The notes below the pieces were generated by a model. The model searched no databases. It saw only the letters and a program-made list of their open reading frames with translations, and was not told where the DNA came from. A stretch of DNA of 64,000 nt from an uncultured Roseicyclus sp. Its GTDB lineage: Bacteria; Pseudomonadota; Alphaproteobacteria; Rhodobacterales; Rhodobacteraceae. Within the stretch, counting starts at the first letter, position 1. The number at the start of each line of letters is the position of its first letter. The position numbers and the translations under genes are program-made. Positions 33,608-41,837 of the stretch are shown here, piece after piece. The DNA lies in the NCBI GenBank assembly GCA_947500415.1, contig CANMRT010000002.1, forward strand, positions 310,001 through 374,000, in the 5' to 3' direction.

Positions 33608-35034
33608 ATAATATGGCTCCAGACCCCGCTGAGAAATTCGTGGGCATTCAAGTAAGCCCGATCAGCTTCATCGACGAAGGTGTTGATGGCGTGCTCGACA
33701 CTTTGCAGGACCGTGTCGGCGTCAACGTCCTGATGCTCGGCACCGTCTCATGGCTTGGGCTGAAGACCGGGCGCAGCATCAGCCATGAGTTGGACGGGTG
33801 GCCCGACCACGGAGTGCCGGAGCCATTCACGATGAAAGGCGGCGCCTATTTCAACCCCGATCCACGCTACTACACCAAGACACTAATCAAGGATTTCCGC
33901 GCCAGTGATCCCGAGATGGAGGGGGTGGATATCCTCGATCTGGTGATCCCCGAGGCCCACAAGCGTGGCATGAAAGTCTATGTCGAGTTGATGGAGCCGT
34001 TCTTCAAATACGCAGGCCACGGATCCGCCAGCGCCGTCGATATCCCGAACCTCGCCACCTGCATGGAGGTCGATGTGTTTGGCCGCCGCAAGGATGAACC
34101 CAGCACGTCAAACCCCGACTACCGCAACTGGATGCATGCGATCATCGAGGATCAGGTGCGCAACTATGATCTGGACGGGATCATGTGGTGCAATGAGCGG
34201 AACTCACCCCTCGATCAGATGATGCAAGGACAAGCGCCCGGCGATTTCTCGGAAGCCGCCCGGACAGAGGCCATTGCGCGGGGCATTGATGTCGAAGCCT
34301 GCCGCCGGGCCTGCATTGCGATGTACGAATTCATGCAGGACGCGCTATCCGAAAAGACCTTTGACGACGGCACGTTCATCACCTTCGTGCGCACCCTGCT
34401 TGAGCATCCCGAAATGCTGATCTGGGAACGCTTCTGGTTGGAGAGGAACAAGGACCTCGACCGGGAACTCTACGGGTTGGTCAAATGGTGCAAGCCGGAT
34501 CTACCGTTTGGGCTAAACATCTGGAACCGCAATCACTTCAACCTATTCCGCCGCGCGCAATGGCCATGGCATGAACAGACGATGTATGCCGATTGGGTCA
34601 AACCCATCACCTACCAGCACCAGTCTGGCGAGATCTGGCACAAGGAATTCGGGTTCTTCCAGAAAACGATCCTGCGTGATTTCGACCCGGCGGTGGCGAT
34701 GAAGGTCATGGACGGTATCTTGGGCATCAAAGGCGCGGGGTTGGAGAGCGTCATACAAGACGGCCTTGACCCTGATACCTATGTCTACGGCCAGTGTGAG
34801 GCTGCGCTGACGGGTGTTCACGGTGAGGCTAAAGTCTTCATGGGCCTTGGCATCGATGCGCCGAGGGTCAGGGCGGACCAGGCGAAATGTACCCCTGACA
34901 TCGCGTACCGGTCCGTCATGGCGACCTACCGTGCTGGCGGGCATGGGGTGGTATTGTCGCCCAACTATGCATCGATGAAGCTGGAAAACCTCGACGGTGT
35001 GGCCAAAGCCCTGACCGAGTTGGGCCTGAAATGA
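33604..35034 (+). CDS. Unrecognised TIM-barrel-like protein, possibly glycoside-hydrolase-related
   Basis: I do not recognise a named family for this 476-residue protein. Its pattern of alternating strands and helices, with segments such as RGMKVYVELMEPFF near residue 117, NYDLDGIMWCNERNSP near 187, FGLNIWNRNHFN near 303 and YASMKLENLDG at the end, resembles GH-like (beta/alpha)8 barrels in which Glu or Asp at strand ends are catalytic. It has many Trp, Tyr and His residues suited to a carbohydrate-like pocket. No signal peptide is present. It overlaps both neighbours by four bases, so it belongs to the pathway. Confidence 0.6.
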   Translation: MNNMAPDPAEKFVGIQVSPISFIDEGVDGVLDTLQDRVGVNVLMLGTVSWLGLKTGRSISHELDGWPDHGVPEPFTMKGGAYFNPDPRYYTKTLIKDFRASDPEMEGVDILDLVIPEAHKRGMKVYVELMEPFFKYAGHGSASAVDIPNLATCMEVDVFGRRKDEPSTSNPDYRNWMHAIIEDQVRNYDLDGIMWCNERNSPLDQMMQGQAPGDFSEAARTEAIARGIDVEACRRACIAMYEFMQDALSEKTFDDGTFITFVRTLLEHPEMLIWERFWLERNKDLDRELYGLVKWCKPDLPFGLNIWNRNHFNLFRRAQWPWHEQTMYADWVKPITYQHQSGEIWHKEFGFFQKTILRDFDPAVAMKVMDGILGIKGAGLESVIQDGLDPDTYVYGQCEAALTGVHGEAKVFMGLGIDAPRVRADQAKCTPDIAYRSVMATYRAGGHGVVLSPNYASMKLENLDGVAKALTELGLK

Positions 35035-36419
35035 GCGTGCTCGAAACAGTGATTACTGGCGGTGAAGTGCTGCTGCCAGACGGTCTGCATCCCGTCGATC
35101 TGGGGCTGTCGGACGGCAAGGTTGCCGACCTCTACGCGCGCGGCACGGCGCCATCGGCAACCGAAACGGTCGATGCGGCGGGCAAGACGGTTCTGCCTGG
35201 TATTGTCGACATCCATTTCCACGTGCGCGCCCCCGCCTACCCGGAGCGTGGGACCGTTCAATCAGAAACCCGCGCAGCGGCGGCGGGCGGCGTGACCACG
35301 CTTTTCGAGATGCCAATCTCCAAACCCTGCTGCTCTACACCGGAAGAGCTTGCCCGCAGGCGTGATCATTTCTCCGAGAATGCCGTGATCGACTTCGCAC
35401 TCTACGCCGCGCCCGGCGATCTGACCGAGGCCAGCCGGGACCGGATGATCGAGTTGGGTTGCATCGCCTGGAAGATTTTCACCACGCCGTCACCGCCCGG
35501 TCGGGGCGATGAATTCGAAGGGCTGGCCTTTCCAGACGAAGCCGACCAGTTGCGGGCGCTCACCCTGCTGGCCGAAACTGACCTGCCCGTGGTGGTTCAT
35601 GCTGAAAGCGCGCAACTTCTGGCGCATTTCGAAGAAGCGGCCAAAGCGCTCGACCCCGCTGATGCGGCCACTCACAATAAATCCCGCCCGGCGATCTGCG
35701 AGTCTGTTGCCGTCGCCAAACTGCTCACGATGAACATGACGGCGCAGGCGAAATTGCACATCGCCCATGTCACAAACGCCCAGACTGTCGCCGTCCTACG
35801 AGCGTTTGTCGGCACCTCCAACTTCAGTGCGGAGACCTGCCCTCAGTACCTTTTCACGACGGAAGAAGACGTCGCAAAGGCGGGCATTTACGCCAAGGTA
35901 AACCCGCCGATCCGTTTTCAATCCGATCAGGATGCCTTGTGGCAGGCGATCGAGGACGGCGTGATCACCTTCATCACCACCGATCATGCGCCCTTCGCCA
36001 AGGCAGAAAAACAGACCTCTGAAGGCGATTTTCGAGGTGCGCCTCCGGGGGTGCCGGGAATCGAATTCATCGTGCCTGCGATGTTGGATGCCGTCGCCGC
36101 AGGACGATTGAACCTGAAACAGGCCCACGATCTGGTCTGCGCGAACGGGGCCAAGCGATACGGGCTCTACCCGCTCAAGGGCGCGCTACTTCCGGGAAGC
36201 TCGGCCGATGTCACCATTGTCGATCTGAACGGTGAGACCACGTTCAGCCCAAAGACGATGCACACCCATGCCCGAGAGGTCGCGCACCTGTTCTACGGCC
36301 GGACACTGCGCGGGAAGGTCGTGCGGACGGTCGTTGCTGGTAAGACAGTGTTTCTGGATGGAGAGATCTTAGGCCCCGCAGGCGCCGGTCGCTACATCAC
36401 GCCTGCATTCGCCCCCTAG
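35031..36419 (+). CDS. Allantoinase/dihydroorotase/hydantoinase-family cyclic amidohydrolase
   Basis: This 462-residue enzyme opens cyclic amides or ureides. The motifs are DIHFHVRAPAYPERG near residue 60, the Lys expected to be carbamylated in IAWKIFTT near 149, VVHAES near 185, IAHVTNAQ near 243 and TTDHAPFAK near 317. The pattern is that of the allantoinase AllB/hydantoinase group. It is the last gene of the rightward operon, and its stop overlaps the stop of the convergent permease gene. Together with PuuE- and AllA-like proteins in the opposite operon it is the strongest hint of a cyclic-ureide substrate. Confidence 0.87.
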   Translation: MSVLETVITGGEVLLPDGLHPVDLGLSDGKVADLYARGTAPSATETVDAAGKTVLPGIVDIHFHVRAPAYPERGTVQSETRAAAAGGVTTLFEMPISKPCCSTPEELARRRDHFSENAVIDFALYAAPGDLTEASRDRMIELGCIAWKIFTTPSPPGRGDEFEGLAFPDEADQLRALTLLAETDLPVVVHAESAQLLAHFEEAAKALDPADAATHNKSRPAICESVAVAKLLTMNMTAQAKLHIAHVTNAQTVAVLRAFVGTSNFSAETCPQYLFTTEEDVAKAGIYAKVNPPIRFQSDQDALWQAIEDGVITFITTDHAPFAKAEKQTSEGDFRGAPPGVPGIEFIVPAMLDAVAAGRLNLKQAHDLVCANGAKRYGLYPLKGALLPGSSADVTIVDLNGETTFSPKTMHTHAREVAHLFYGRTLRGKVVRTVVAGKTVFLDGEILGPAGAGRYITPAFAP

Positions 36420-37354
36420 CCGTTCTCCTTCAGCCTTGGGTCAAGGAAATCGCGCAGCCAATCGCCGATGATGTTGAACGCCAGTACCGTGAACACGATC
36501 GCCAAGCCGGGGAAGACGGCCATCCACCACTTGTTCGACAACAGGTGATCGCGGCTTTCCGACAGCATGGAGCCCCAGGTGGGCACATCGGGCGGCACGC
36601 CGAGACCGAGGAAAGACAGGGCGGCCTCTGACAGGATCACGCCCGCCACGTTGAACGACGCGATCACGGTTAGGGGCGCGATAATATTGGGCAGGATGGT
36701 GCGAAAGAGGATGGAGAAGGTGCTGTCACCCATGGCGCGCGCGGCCTCCACATATTCCTTTTCCCGAAGCGACAGCGTCTGCGCCCTCACGATCCGCGCA
36801 TAGGTGATCCACTGCCCGATCCCAAGCACAAGGATGATGTTCACCAATCCCGGACCCAGCACGACGAGGAACATGATCGCCAGCAGGATGAACGGAAACG
36901 CCAGCTGAATGTCGCCCAGACGCATGATCACATCGTCGACCCACCCGCCGAAATAGCCCGAGACAAGCCCTGCGATAGTTCCCAACGTGCCACCCACAGC
37001 AATCGCGGCCACACCCACCAAAAGCGAAACCCGCGCGCCATAGAGCAGCCGTGACAGCACGTCCCGGCCCAATTGGTCTGAGCCAAGCCAATAGGTCAGA
37101 TCCCCCGCGGCCGGCATACCCGGTTCGCGCAGGCGCATGATCAGATTTTGGCGGTTTGGATCAAACGGTGCCAACCACGGACCGAAAATCGCAACGAACG
37201 TCACGATCAAAAGGATCAACATACCAATCAGCGCCCAACGGCTTGTGACCATGCTTTCAAACGCACGGCGCAGTTCCTTGCGGCGATAGGATACCGCCAT
37301 GCCACCAACGGCCTGTGTGGAGGTCGCGCTTGGGGCTGGTGTGATCTCGGACAT
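36416..37354 (-). CDS. Dipeptide-type ABC transporter permease (DppC family)
   Basis: This inner-membrane permease of 312 residues belongs to the DppC/OppC family. It has an N-terminal cytoplasmic tail, about six membrane helices, and the EAA loop (EAARAMGDSTFSILFRTILPN near residue 202) that docks to the ATPases. AAGGGG lies 7 nt before the ATG. It forms a leftward pair with the DppB-like gene 10 bp upstream, divergent from the ATPase pair. The substrate is probably an oligopeptide-sized compound used by the flanking catabolic operons. Confidence 0.9.
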   Translation of the reverse strand: MSEITPAPSATSTQAVGGMAVSYRRKELRRAFESMVTSRWALIGMLILLIVTFVAIFGPWLAPFDPNRQNLIMRLREPGMPAAGDLTYWLGSDQLGRDVLSRLLYGARVSLLVGVAAIAVGGTLGTIAGLVSGYFGGWVDDVIMRLGDIQLAFPFILLAIMFLVVLGPGLVNIILVLGIGQWITYARIVRAQTLSLREKEYVEAARAMGDSTFSILFRTILPNIIAPLTVIASFNVAGVILSEAALSFLGLGVPPDVPTWGSMLSESRDHLLSNKWWMAVFPGLAIVFTVLAFNIIGDWLRDFLDPRLKENG

Positions 37355-37364
37355 TGGCGGCCCC

Positions 37365-38339
37365 TTACAGCTTCACGCGCGGATCGAGGCGCGCGTAGAT
37401 CAGATCGACGATCAGGTTGAGAAGGATGAAGATGCCCGCAAGCAGAATGACCGACGCTTGCACGACCGGAATATCGCGCTGGTTGATCGCATTGAACACC
37501 AGCCGCCCGATACCGGGATAGGAAAACACTGTCTCCACCACGACCACGCCGCCCAGTAGGAAGCCGAACTCCAACCCGATCATGGTAACAACTGGCAGCC
37601 ATGCATTCCGCATGGCGTGGTGCATCACAACCCGGCGTTCAGAAATGCCCTTGGACCGCGCGGTACGGACGTAGTCCTGTTGCAAAACCTCCAGCATCGA
37701 CGACCGCACAAGCCGCGCATTGCGCGCCAGCGTGTATGTGCCCACGGCCAATGCGGGCAAAACCATATGGTGCAGCGACGATGGCAGGTTCGCGAAGGCT
37801 TCCGCATATTCGCCCTCAAACAACGGCTCAAGAAATGGGACGTGTCCGGAGATTGGGAACCAACCCAGGTAGAGACCGAAGTAGAGGAACATCATGATGC
37901 CCATCCAGAAATTGGGGATCGATTGACCCAACATCGCGACCGTCATGATACCGCCATCGACTGGCTTTCCCCGGTGTAGCGCCGCGTAGATGCCCAATGG
38001 GATGGATAGTCCAATCGCCAGAACGAGGGAGAAGGCCGTCAACTCAATCGTTGCAGGCATTGCGTCCAGCACGATTTCCATCGCTGGCTGGCGGTAGCTT
38101 AGCGAATTGCCAAAATCGCCCTGAAACACATTCCAGATGTAGCTGGTATACTGAATATAGAGCGGGCGGTCGAACCCGAGCGCGATGCGCGCCGCCTCAA
38201 TCTCTTCCGTCGTCGCATTCTCTGAGACGAAAAGATATGTCGGGTCGCCCCCGATCTGCAGCGAGATAAAGCTGATCAGCGTTACGCCGATCATGACAAT
38301 GATGCTTTGCAACAGCCGCCTGACGAGGAAGGTCCACAT
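37365..38339 (-). CDS. Dipeptide-type ABC transporter permease (DppB family)
   Basis: This 324-residue permease has the classic DppB N-terminus (TFLVRRLLQSIIVMIGV), six predicted helices and an EAA-type loop near residue 210 (YVRTARSKGISERRVVMHHA). The ATG at 38339 was chosen; a GTG two codons upstream at 38345, nearer to GGAGG, is equally possible. It is the first gene of the leftward permease operon, whose promoter lies in the 320-bp gap shared with the ATPase genes and containing a GntR-type operator. Confidence 0.9.
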   Translation of the reverse strand: MWTFLVRRLLQSIIVMIGVTLISFISLQIGGDPTYLFVSENATTEEIEAARIALGFDRPLYIQYTSYIWNVFQGDFGNSLSYRQPAMEIVLDAMPATIELTAFSLVLAIGLSIPLGIYAALHRGKPVDGGIMTVAMLGQSIPNFWMGIMMFLYFGLYLGWFPISGHVPFLEPLFEGEYAEAFANLPSSLHHMVLPALAVGTYTLARNARLVRSSMLEVLQQDYVRTARSKGISERRVVMHHAMRNAWLPVVTMIGLEFGFLLGGVVVVETVFSYPGIGRLVFNAINQRDIPVVQASVILLAGIFILLNLIVDLIYARLDPRVKL

Positions 38340-38509
38340 GGTCACGTGCCTCCGCCATTTATGGGGTCACTGATGGCCGACGGATTCTCTAAAGACGCCA
38401 AATAGTTCATCAAATCTGCCGACAGGTTGAGCCGTCGCTGCACAAGCGACAGCTGGCCGATTGGAGATGCTTGACAATCAATTCGCTGTTCTCCCAATGT
38501 GGATGATAG

Positions 38510-38521
38510 ATTGTCGACAGT
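38510..38521. promoter_or_regulatory. GntR/FCD-type operator 2 in the transporter divergent promoter
   Basis: ATTGTCGACAGT matches ATTGTCGACAAT at 11 of 12 positions. It lies 39 bp after TTGACA (38471). The gap 38340-38668 separates the permease operon (left) from the ATPase operon (right), so one site could control import as a whole. Confidence 0.6.
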
Positions 38522-38668
38522 AGAACAATACCACCATGCCGGCGCACATCGGTCAAGCAGTCAAGTTGATGCGCGCGGCTTTGATTAGCCACTTGGCAAT
38601 GCCGCTGGTCGGCGCAGCACCACGGATTAAAAAAATGGCATATTCCGCATCAGACGTCCCGGCAGCCC

Positions 38669-39682
38669 ATGGCTTCTGACACGCCCGTGCTGGAGGTGCG
38701 TGACCTTCAAACGACCTTTGATCTCAGCAAATCCCTTTCGATTTGCGCGGTCAATGGTGTCAGCTTCTCGGTTCATGCCGGTGAAACTCTGGCAATCGTG
38801 GGTGAAAGCGGATCAGGCAAGTCGGTGACAAGCCTTTCGATCATGGGTCTGTTGCCGAAAGATGTCGGACGGATCTCTGGCGGAAGCATCAAGTTGGATG
38901 GCCGCGACATTACCAACCTAAACGACGCGCAAATGCGCGATATCCGCGGCAAAGAGATCGGGATGATCTTTCAGGAGCCGATGACCAGCCTGAACCCGGT
39001 CCACACTGTCGGCCAGCAAATCGCCGAGATGGTGATCCGACACGAGAAGGTTTCAAAAGCCAAGGCCCGTACGCGCGCGATCGAGATGCTGGATTTGGTG
39101 GGCATCCCGGAACCCACCAGCCGCGTCGACAACTATCCCCATGAGATGTCCGGCGGGATGCGCCAACGCGCAATGATCGCCATGGCGCTGGCTTGTGAGC
39201 CCCGCATCCTGATCGCTGATGAACCGACAACGGCGCTGGACGTGACCATCCAGGCGCAGATGCTCGAACTGATGCAGGATCTCCAGAAAAAGCTCGGCAT
39301 GGCGATTATCTTTATCACCCACGATCTGGGCGTGGTCGCTGAGGTCGCGGACCGTGTGGTGGTCATGTATGCAGCGCAAGTCGTTGAAACGGCCAGCGTC
39401 GAAGACATTTTCGAGAAGCCCAGAATGCCCTACACGGCTGGTCTGTTGAACTCGATCCCGCGCCTTGGCTCGTCCATAAACAAAGTCCGGCTTGAGGCGA
39501 TCCCGGGCAGTGTCCCCGCTTTGACGAATTTGCCGGAAGGCTGCCGATTTCACCCCCGCTGCGCGTTCGCGACAGATCTATGCAAAACCACCGAACCGGC
39601 CCTTGAGACTGCGGATGAAGCCCACATGATACGCTGCGTCCGTTGGCGCGAGTTGAACCTCAATGAACGGAAAGTCTCATGA
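38669..39682 (+). CDS. Dipeptide-type ABC transporter ATPase (DppD family)
   Basis: This 337-residue ATPase has Walker A GESGSGKS at residues 45-52, the signature MSGGMRQR near 163, Walker [13 protein letters not shown] near 182 and the C-terminal oligopeptide-ABC domain with the Cys-rich [14 protein letters not shown] motif. It pairs with the following DppF-like ATPase, whose start overlaps its stop by four bases. Both energise the permeases encoded on the opposite strand. No strong Shine-Dalgarno is seen before the ATG. Confidence 0.92.
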   Translation: MASDTPVLEVRDLQTTFDLSKSLSICAVNGVSFSVHAGETLAIVGESGSGKSVTSLSIMGLLPKDVGRISGGSIKLDGRDITNLNDAQMRDIRGKEIGMIFQEPMTSLNPVHTVGQQIAEMVIRHEKVSKAKARTRAIEMLDLVGIPEPTSRVDNYPHEMSGGMRQRAMIAMALACEPRILIADEPTTALDVTIQAQMLELMQDLQKKLGMAIIFITHDLGVVAEVADRVVVMYAAQVVETASVEDIFEKPRMPYTAGLLNSIPRLGSSINKVRLEAIPGSVPALTNLPEGCRFHPRCAFATDLCKTTEPALETADEAHMIRCVRWRELNLNERKVS

Positions 39683-40647
39683 GCGCCCCCCTTCTCGAGG
39701 TCGAGGCTTTACGGAAATACTTTCCGATCCGCGGCGGCGTGCTGCAACGTATAGTCAACAACGTGAAGGCGGTTGACGACATCTCGTTCGAGATCAATGC
39801 CGGAGAGGTCGTAGGTTTGGTTGGGGAAAGTGGCTCGGGCAAAACCACTGTCGGGCGCACGCTCTTGCGATTGGAAGAGGCCACCAGCGGAAATGTCCGC
39901 TTTGACGGCACGGATGTGATGGCGCTGAACGCCAGCGACCTGCGCAAATACCGCAAGCGCATGCAGATCATCTTTCAGGATCCCTATGCCAGCCTGAACC
40001 CCCGCGAAAAAATCCGCGAAATCCTGACCCATCCCCTTCGCCTGCATTCTATTGGCGACGTCAGCGATCACGAAGACCGGGCCGTCAAGCTGCTTGAGAC
40101 GGTCGGTCTGGCCCGCGATCACTTGGATCGGTTTCCCCATGAGTTTTCGGGCGGACAAAGACAGCGGATCGGCATAGCCCGTGCCTTGGCAGTGCAACCC
40201 GAATTCATCGTCGCGGACGAGCCCGTGTCGGCCTTGGACGTGTCGATCCAGGCGCAAGTCATAAACCTGTTGGAAGACCTCAAAACCGACCTCAACCTGA
40301 CGATGCTGTTCATTGCGCATGATCTGGGCGTCGTGGAACACATCTGCGACCGGGTGATCGTCATGTATCTTGGACGCGTGATGGAAGTTGGGCCTGTCGC
40401 CGAGCTTTATGCGCGGCCCAACCATCCATACACCAAGGCGCTGCTGTCGGCGGTTCCGATCCCCAAACCCGGTCGCCGAAAGGATCGCGTGGTCCTGAAA
40501 GGCGACATTCCCAGCCCGATCAATCCGCCCTCTGGCTGTGTTTTCAGAACACGCTGCCCCATTGCAACACCGGAATGTGCAACATCTGTACCCGTTCTGA
40601 CGGACGTGAGCGCCGGTCACCTGAGCGCCTGCGTCCACACAACCTGA
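39679..40647 (+). CDS. Dipeptide-type ABC transporter ATPase (DppF family)
   Basis: This 322-residue ATPase has Walker A GESGSGKT at residues 49-56, the signature FSGGQRQRIGIARAL near 156, Walker B FIVADEPVSALD near 175 and a C-terminal C(V)FRTRCP motif. It is the second ATPase of the importer and is coupled by ATGA to the first. A 359-bp gap follows before the regulator gene. Confidence 0.92.
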   Translation: MSAPLLEVEALRKYFPIRGGVLQRIVNNVKAVDDISFEINAGEVVGLVGESGSGKTTVGRTLLRLEEATSGNVRFDGTDVMALNASDLRKYRKRMQIIFQDPYASLNPREKIREILTHPLRLHSIGDVSDHEDRAVKLLETVGLARDHLDRFPHEFSGGQRQRIGIARALAVQPEFIVADEPVSALDVSIQAQVINLLEDLKTDLNLTMLFIAHDLGVVEHICDRVIVMYLGRVMEVGPVAELYARPNHPYTKALLSAVPIPKPGRRKDRVVLKGDIPSPINPPSGCVFRTRCPIATPECATSVPVLTDVSAGHLSACVHTT

Positions 40648-40792
40648 GGCCCGTTGCGGCATGTCAGACTTAGCGCGGGACAGACCTCACAGACAGAACC
40701 GCCCAAAAACAAGGCATTGCGGTTCCCGGCCCTGCGCAACCCGTCAGAAAGCTTGACAAGAATAAATGCCTCACTCCATTGTCTTCTTATGC

Positions 40793-40804
40793 ATTGTCGA
40801 CATT
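40793..40804. promoter_or_regulatory. GntR/FCD-type operator 3 upstream of the regulator gene
   Basis: ATTGTCGACATT matches ATTGTCGACAAT at 11 of 12 positions, 40 bp after TTGACA (40753) and 203 bp before the GntR start. This suggests autoregulation. The rest of the 40648-41006 gap shows no gene. Confidence 0.6.
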
Positions 40805-41006
40805 CCACAATCAGTCAGTCCGGCCGATTTCTTGGATTTGGCACCACACGTTGTATCCAATCGACGTTGGGATTGCTGATTGGTGTTGCCAGTGTCGGGT
40901 TCTCGCCTTTTAACGTCTGCCACCTTTCCGTCGGATGCTGTGTCCTTCCCCAGCGATCTCAGCCTTCACACCGGATGGGCCGTGACGTTTGCAGAGGATC
41001 CCCAGG

Positions 41007-41702
41007 ATGACGAACTTGAAGGCGGCCATTCCCGCCACCCAACCCCATCTGATTGCTCCAATTGAAAATGTGCCCTTGCGCGTTCAGGTCGCCGACAGAT
41101 TGCGCGGTGAGATTTTGAGCGGGCGCTTGCGGCCTGGCACGGGTTTGGTGGAAACGGCCTTGGCCGAGCAACTGAATGTCTCGCGTGCACCGATCCGAGA
41201 GGCGATCCAGATTCTTGAAAACGACGGGCTTGTGGAAACGATTGCCTACAAAGGCAAACGCGTGAAGCCGCTGACCGCGCGCGAAGTGGCCGAGACCTAT
41301 TCCCTGCGTGAAGTGTTCGAAGTTATGGCGGTCACGCGAATTCTCGAGAGCGGAGCGCCGCTCGACGGGTTGTACCAGCATTGCGATGAGATGACCGCGG
41401 CCGCGAAAGCGGGCAACTACGCGGCATTGGTCGCGGCCGACGAAGCCTTCCACCACACGCTCATCCGCCTGGCCGACCACGATTTGCTGATGGCATCGTG
41501 GCGCAACCTCTACATGCGCATTCACCAGATCATGGCGCTGCGCAATCGTGACGAAGAAAACTTGGAGGAAATCGCGGGCAATCACCCGCCCATCGTTCAA
41601 GCCCTGGCCGACCGCGATGCGGAGCGCGCCATGTCCCTGATATCTGAGCATACCCGCATTCTCGCCGCCTTCGACCCGGACGGCATTGTGCAGGCACTGT
41701 GA
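41007..41702 (+). CDS. GntR-family regulator, FCD (FadR) subgroup
   Basis: This 231-residue DNA-binding protein has a winged helix-turn-helix at about residues 20-80 (LRVQVADRLRGEILSGRLRPG, then LAEQLNVSRAPIREAIQILENDGLV) and an all-helical FCD ligand domain. Histidines suited to metal or ligand binding occur in FHHTL near 146 and EHTRI at the end. FCD regulators usually bind short palindromes of the type TTGT-N-ACAA and release on binding an organic acid, fitting the three nearby sites. ATG 41007 has AGAGGA about 9 nt upstream; a TTG six codons earlier is less likely. Confidence 0.92.
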   Translation: MTNLKAAIPATQPHLIAPIENVPLRVQVADRLRGEILSGRLRPGTGLVETALAEQLNVSRAPIREAIQILENDGLVETIAYKGKRVKPLTAREVAETYSLREVFEVMAVTRILESGAPLDGLYQHCDEMTAAAKAGNYAALVAADEAFHHTLIRLADHDLLMASWRNLYMRIHQIMALRNRDEENLEEIAGNHPPIVQALADRDAERAMSLISEHTRILAAFDPDGIVQAL

Positions 41703-41704
41703 CT

Positions 41705-41752
41705 CCGAAGTCATGACACCCAAGGCACCGCTCGCCTGAAGGATGACTTCGG
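41705..41752 (+). promoter_or_regulatory. Long stem-loop between gntR and the binding-protein gene
   Basis: CCGAAGTCAT (41705-41714) pairs perfectly with ATGACTTCGG (41743-41752). The loop contains a second stem AGGC/GCCT. It starts two bases after the regulator stop and is followed by TTCTT. It may act as a weak terminator or an mRNA-stabilising element ahead of the abundant binding protein. Confidence 0.5.
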
Positions 41753-41837
41753 TTCTTACCGAGACCGAACTGACAAAGCCGATAAAAAGACTACCCGCAG
41801 TTCGTTGTCGTTCATCCAACAGGTGAAAGGAAAGCTA

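Noticed and set aside
41790-41820. Possible fourth GntR operator (GTTGTCGTTCAT) before the binding-protein gene
   Set aside because: Only a half-site matches; the palindrome is not preserved.
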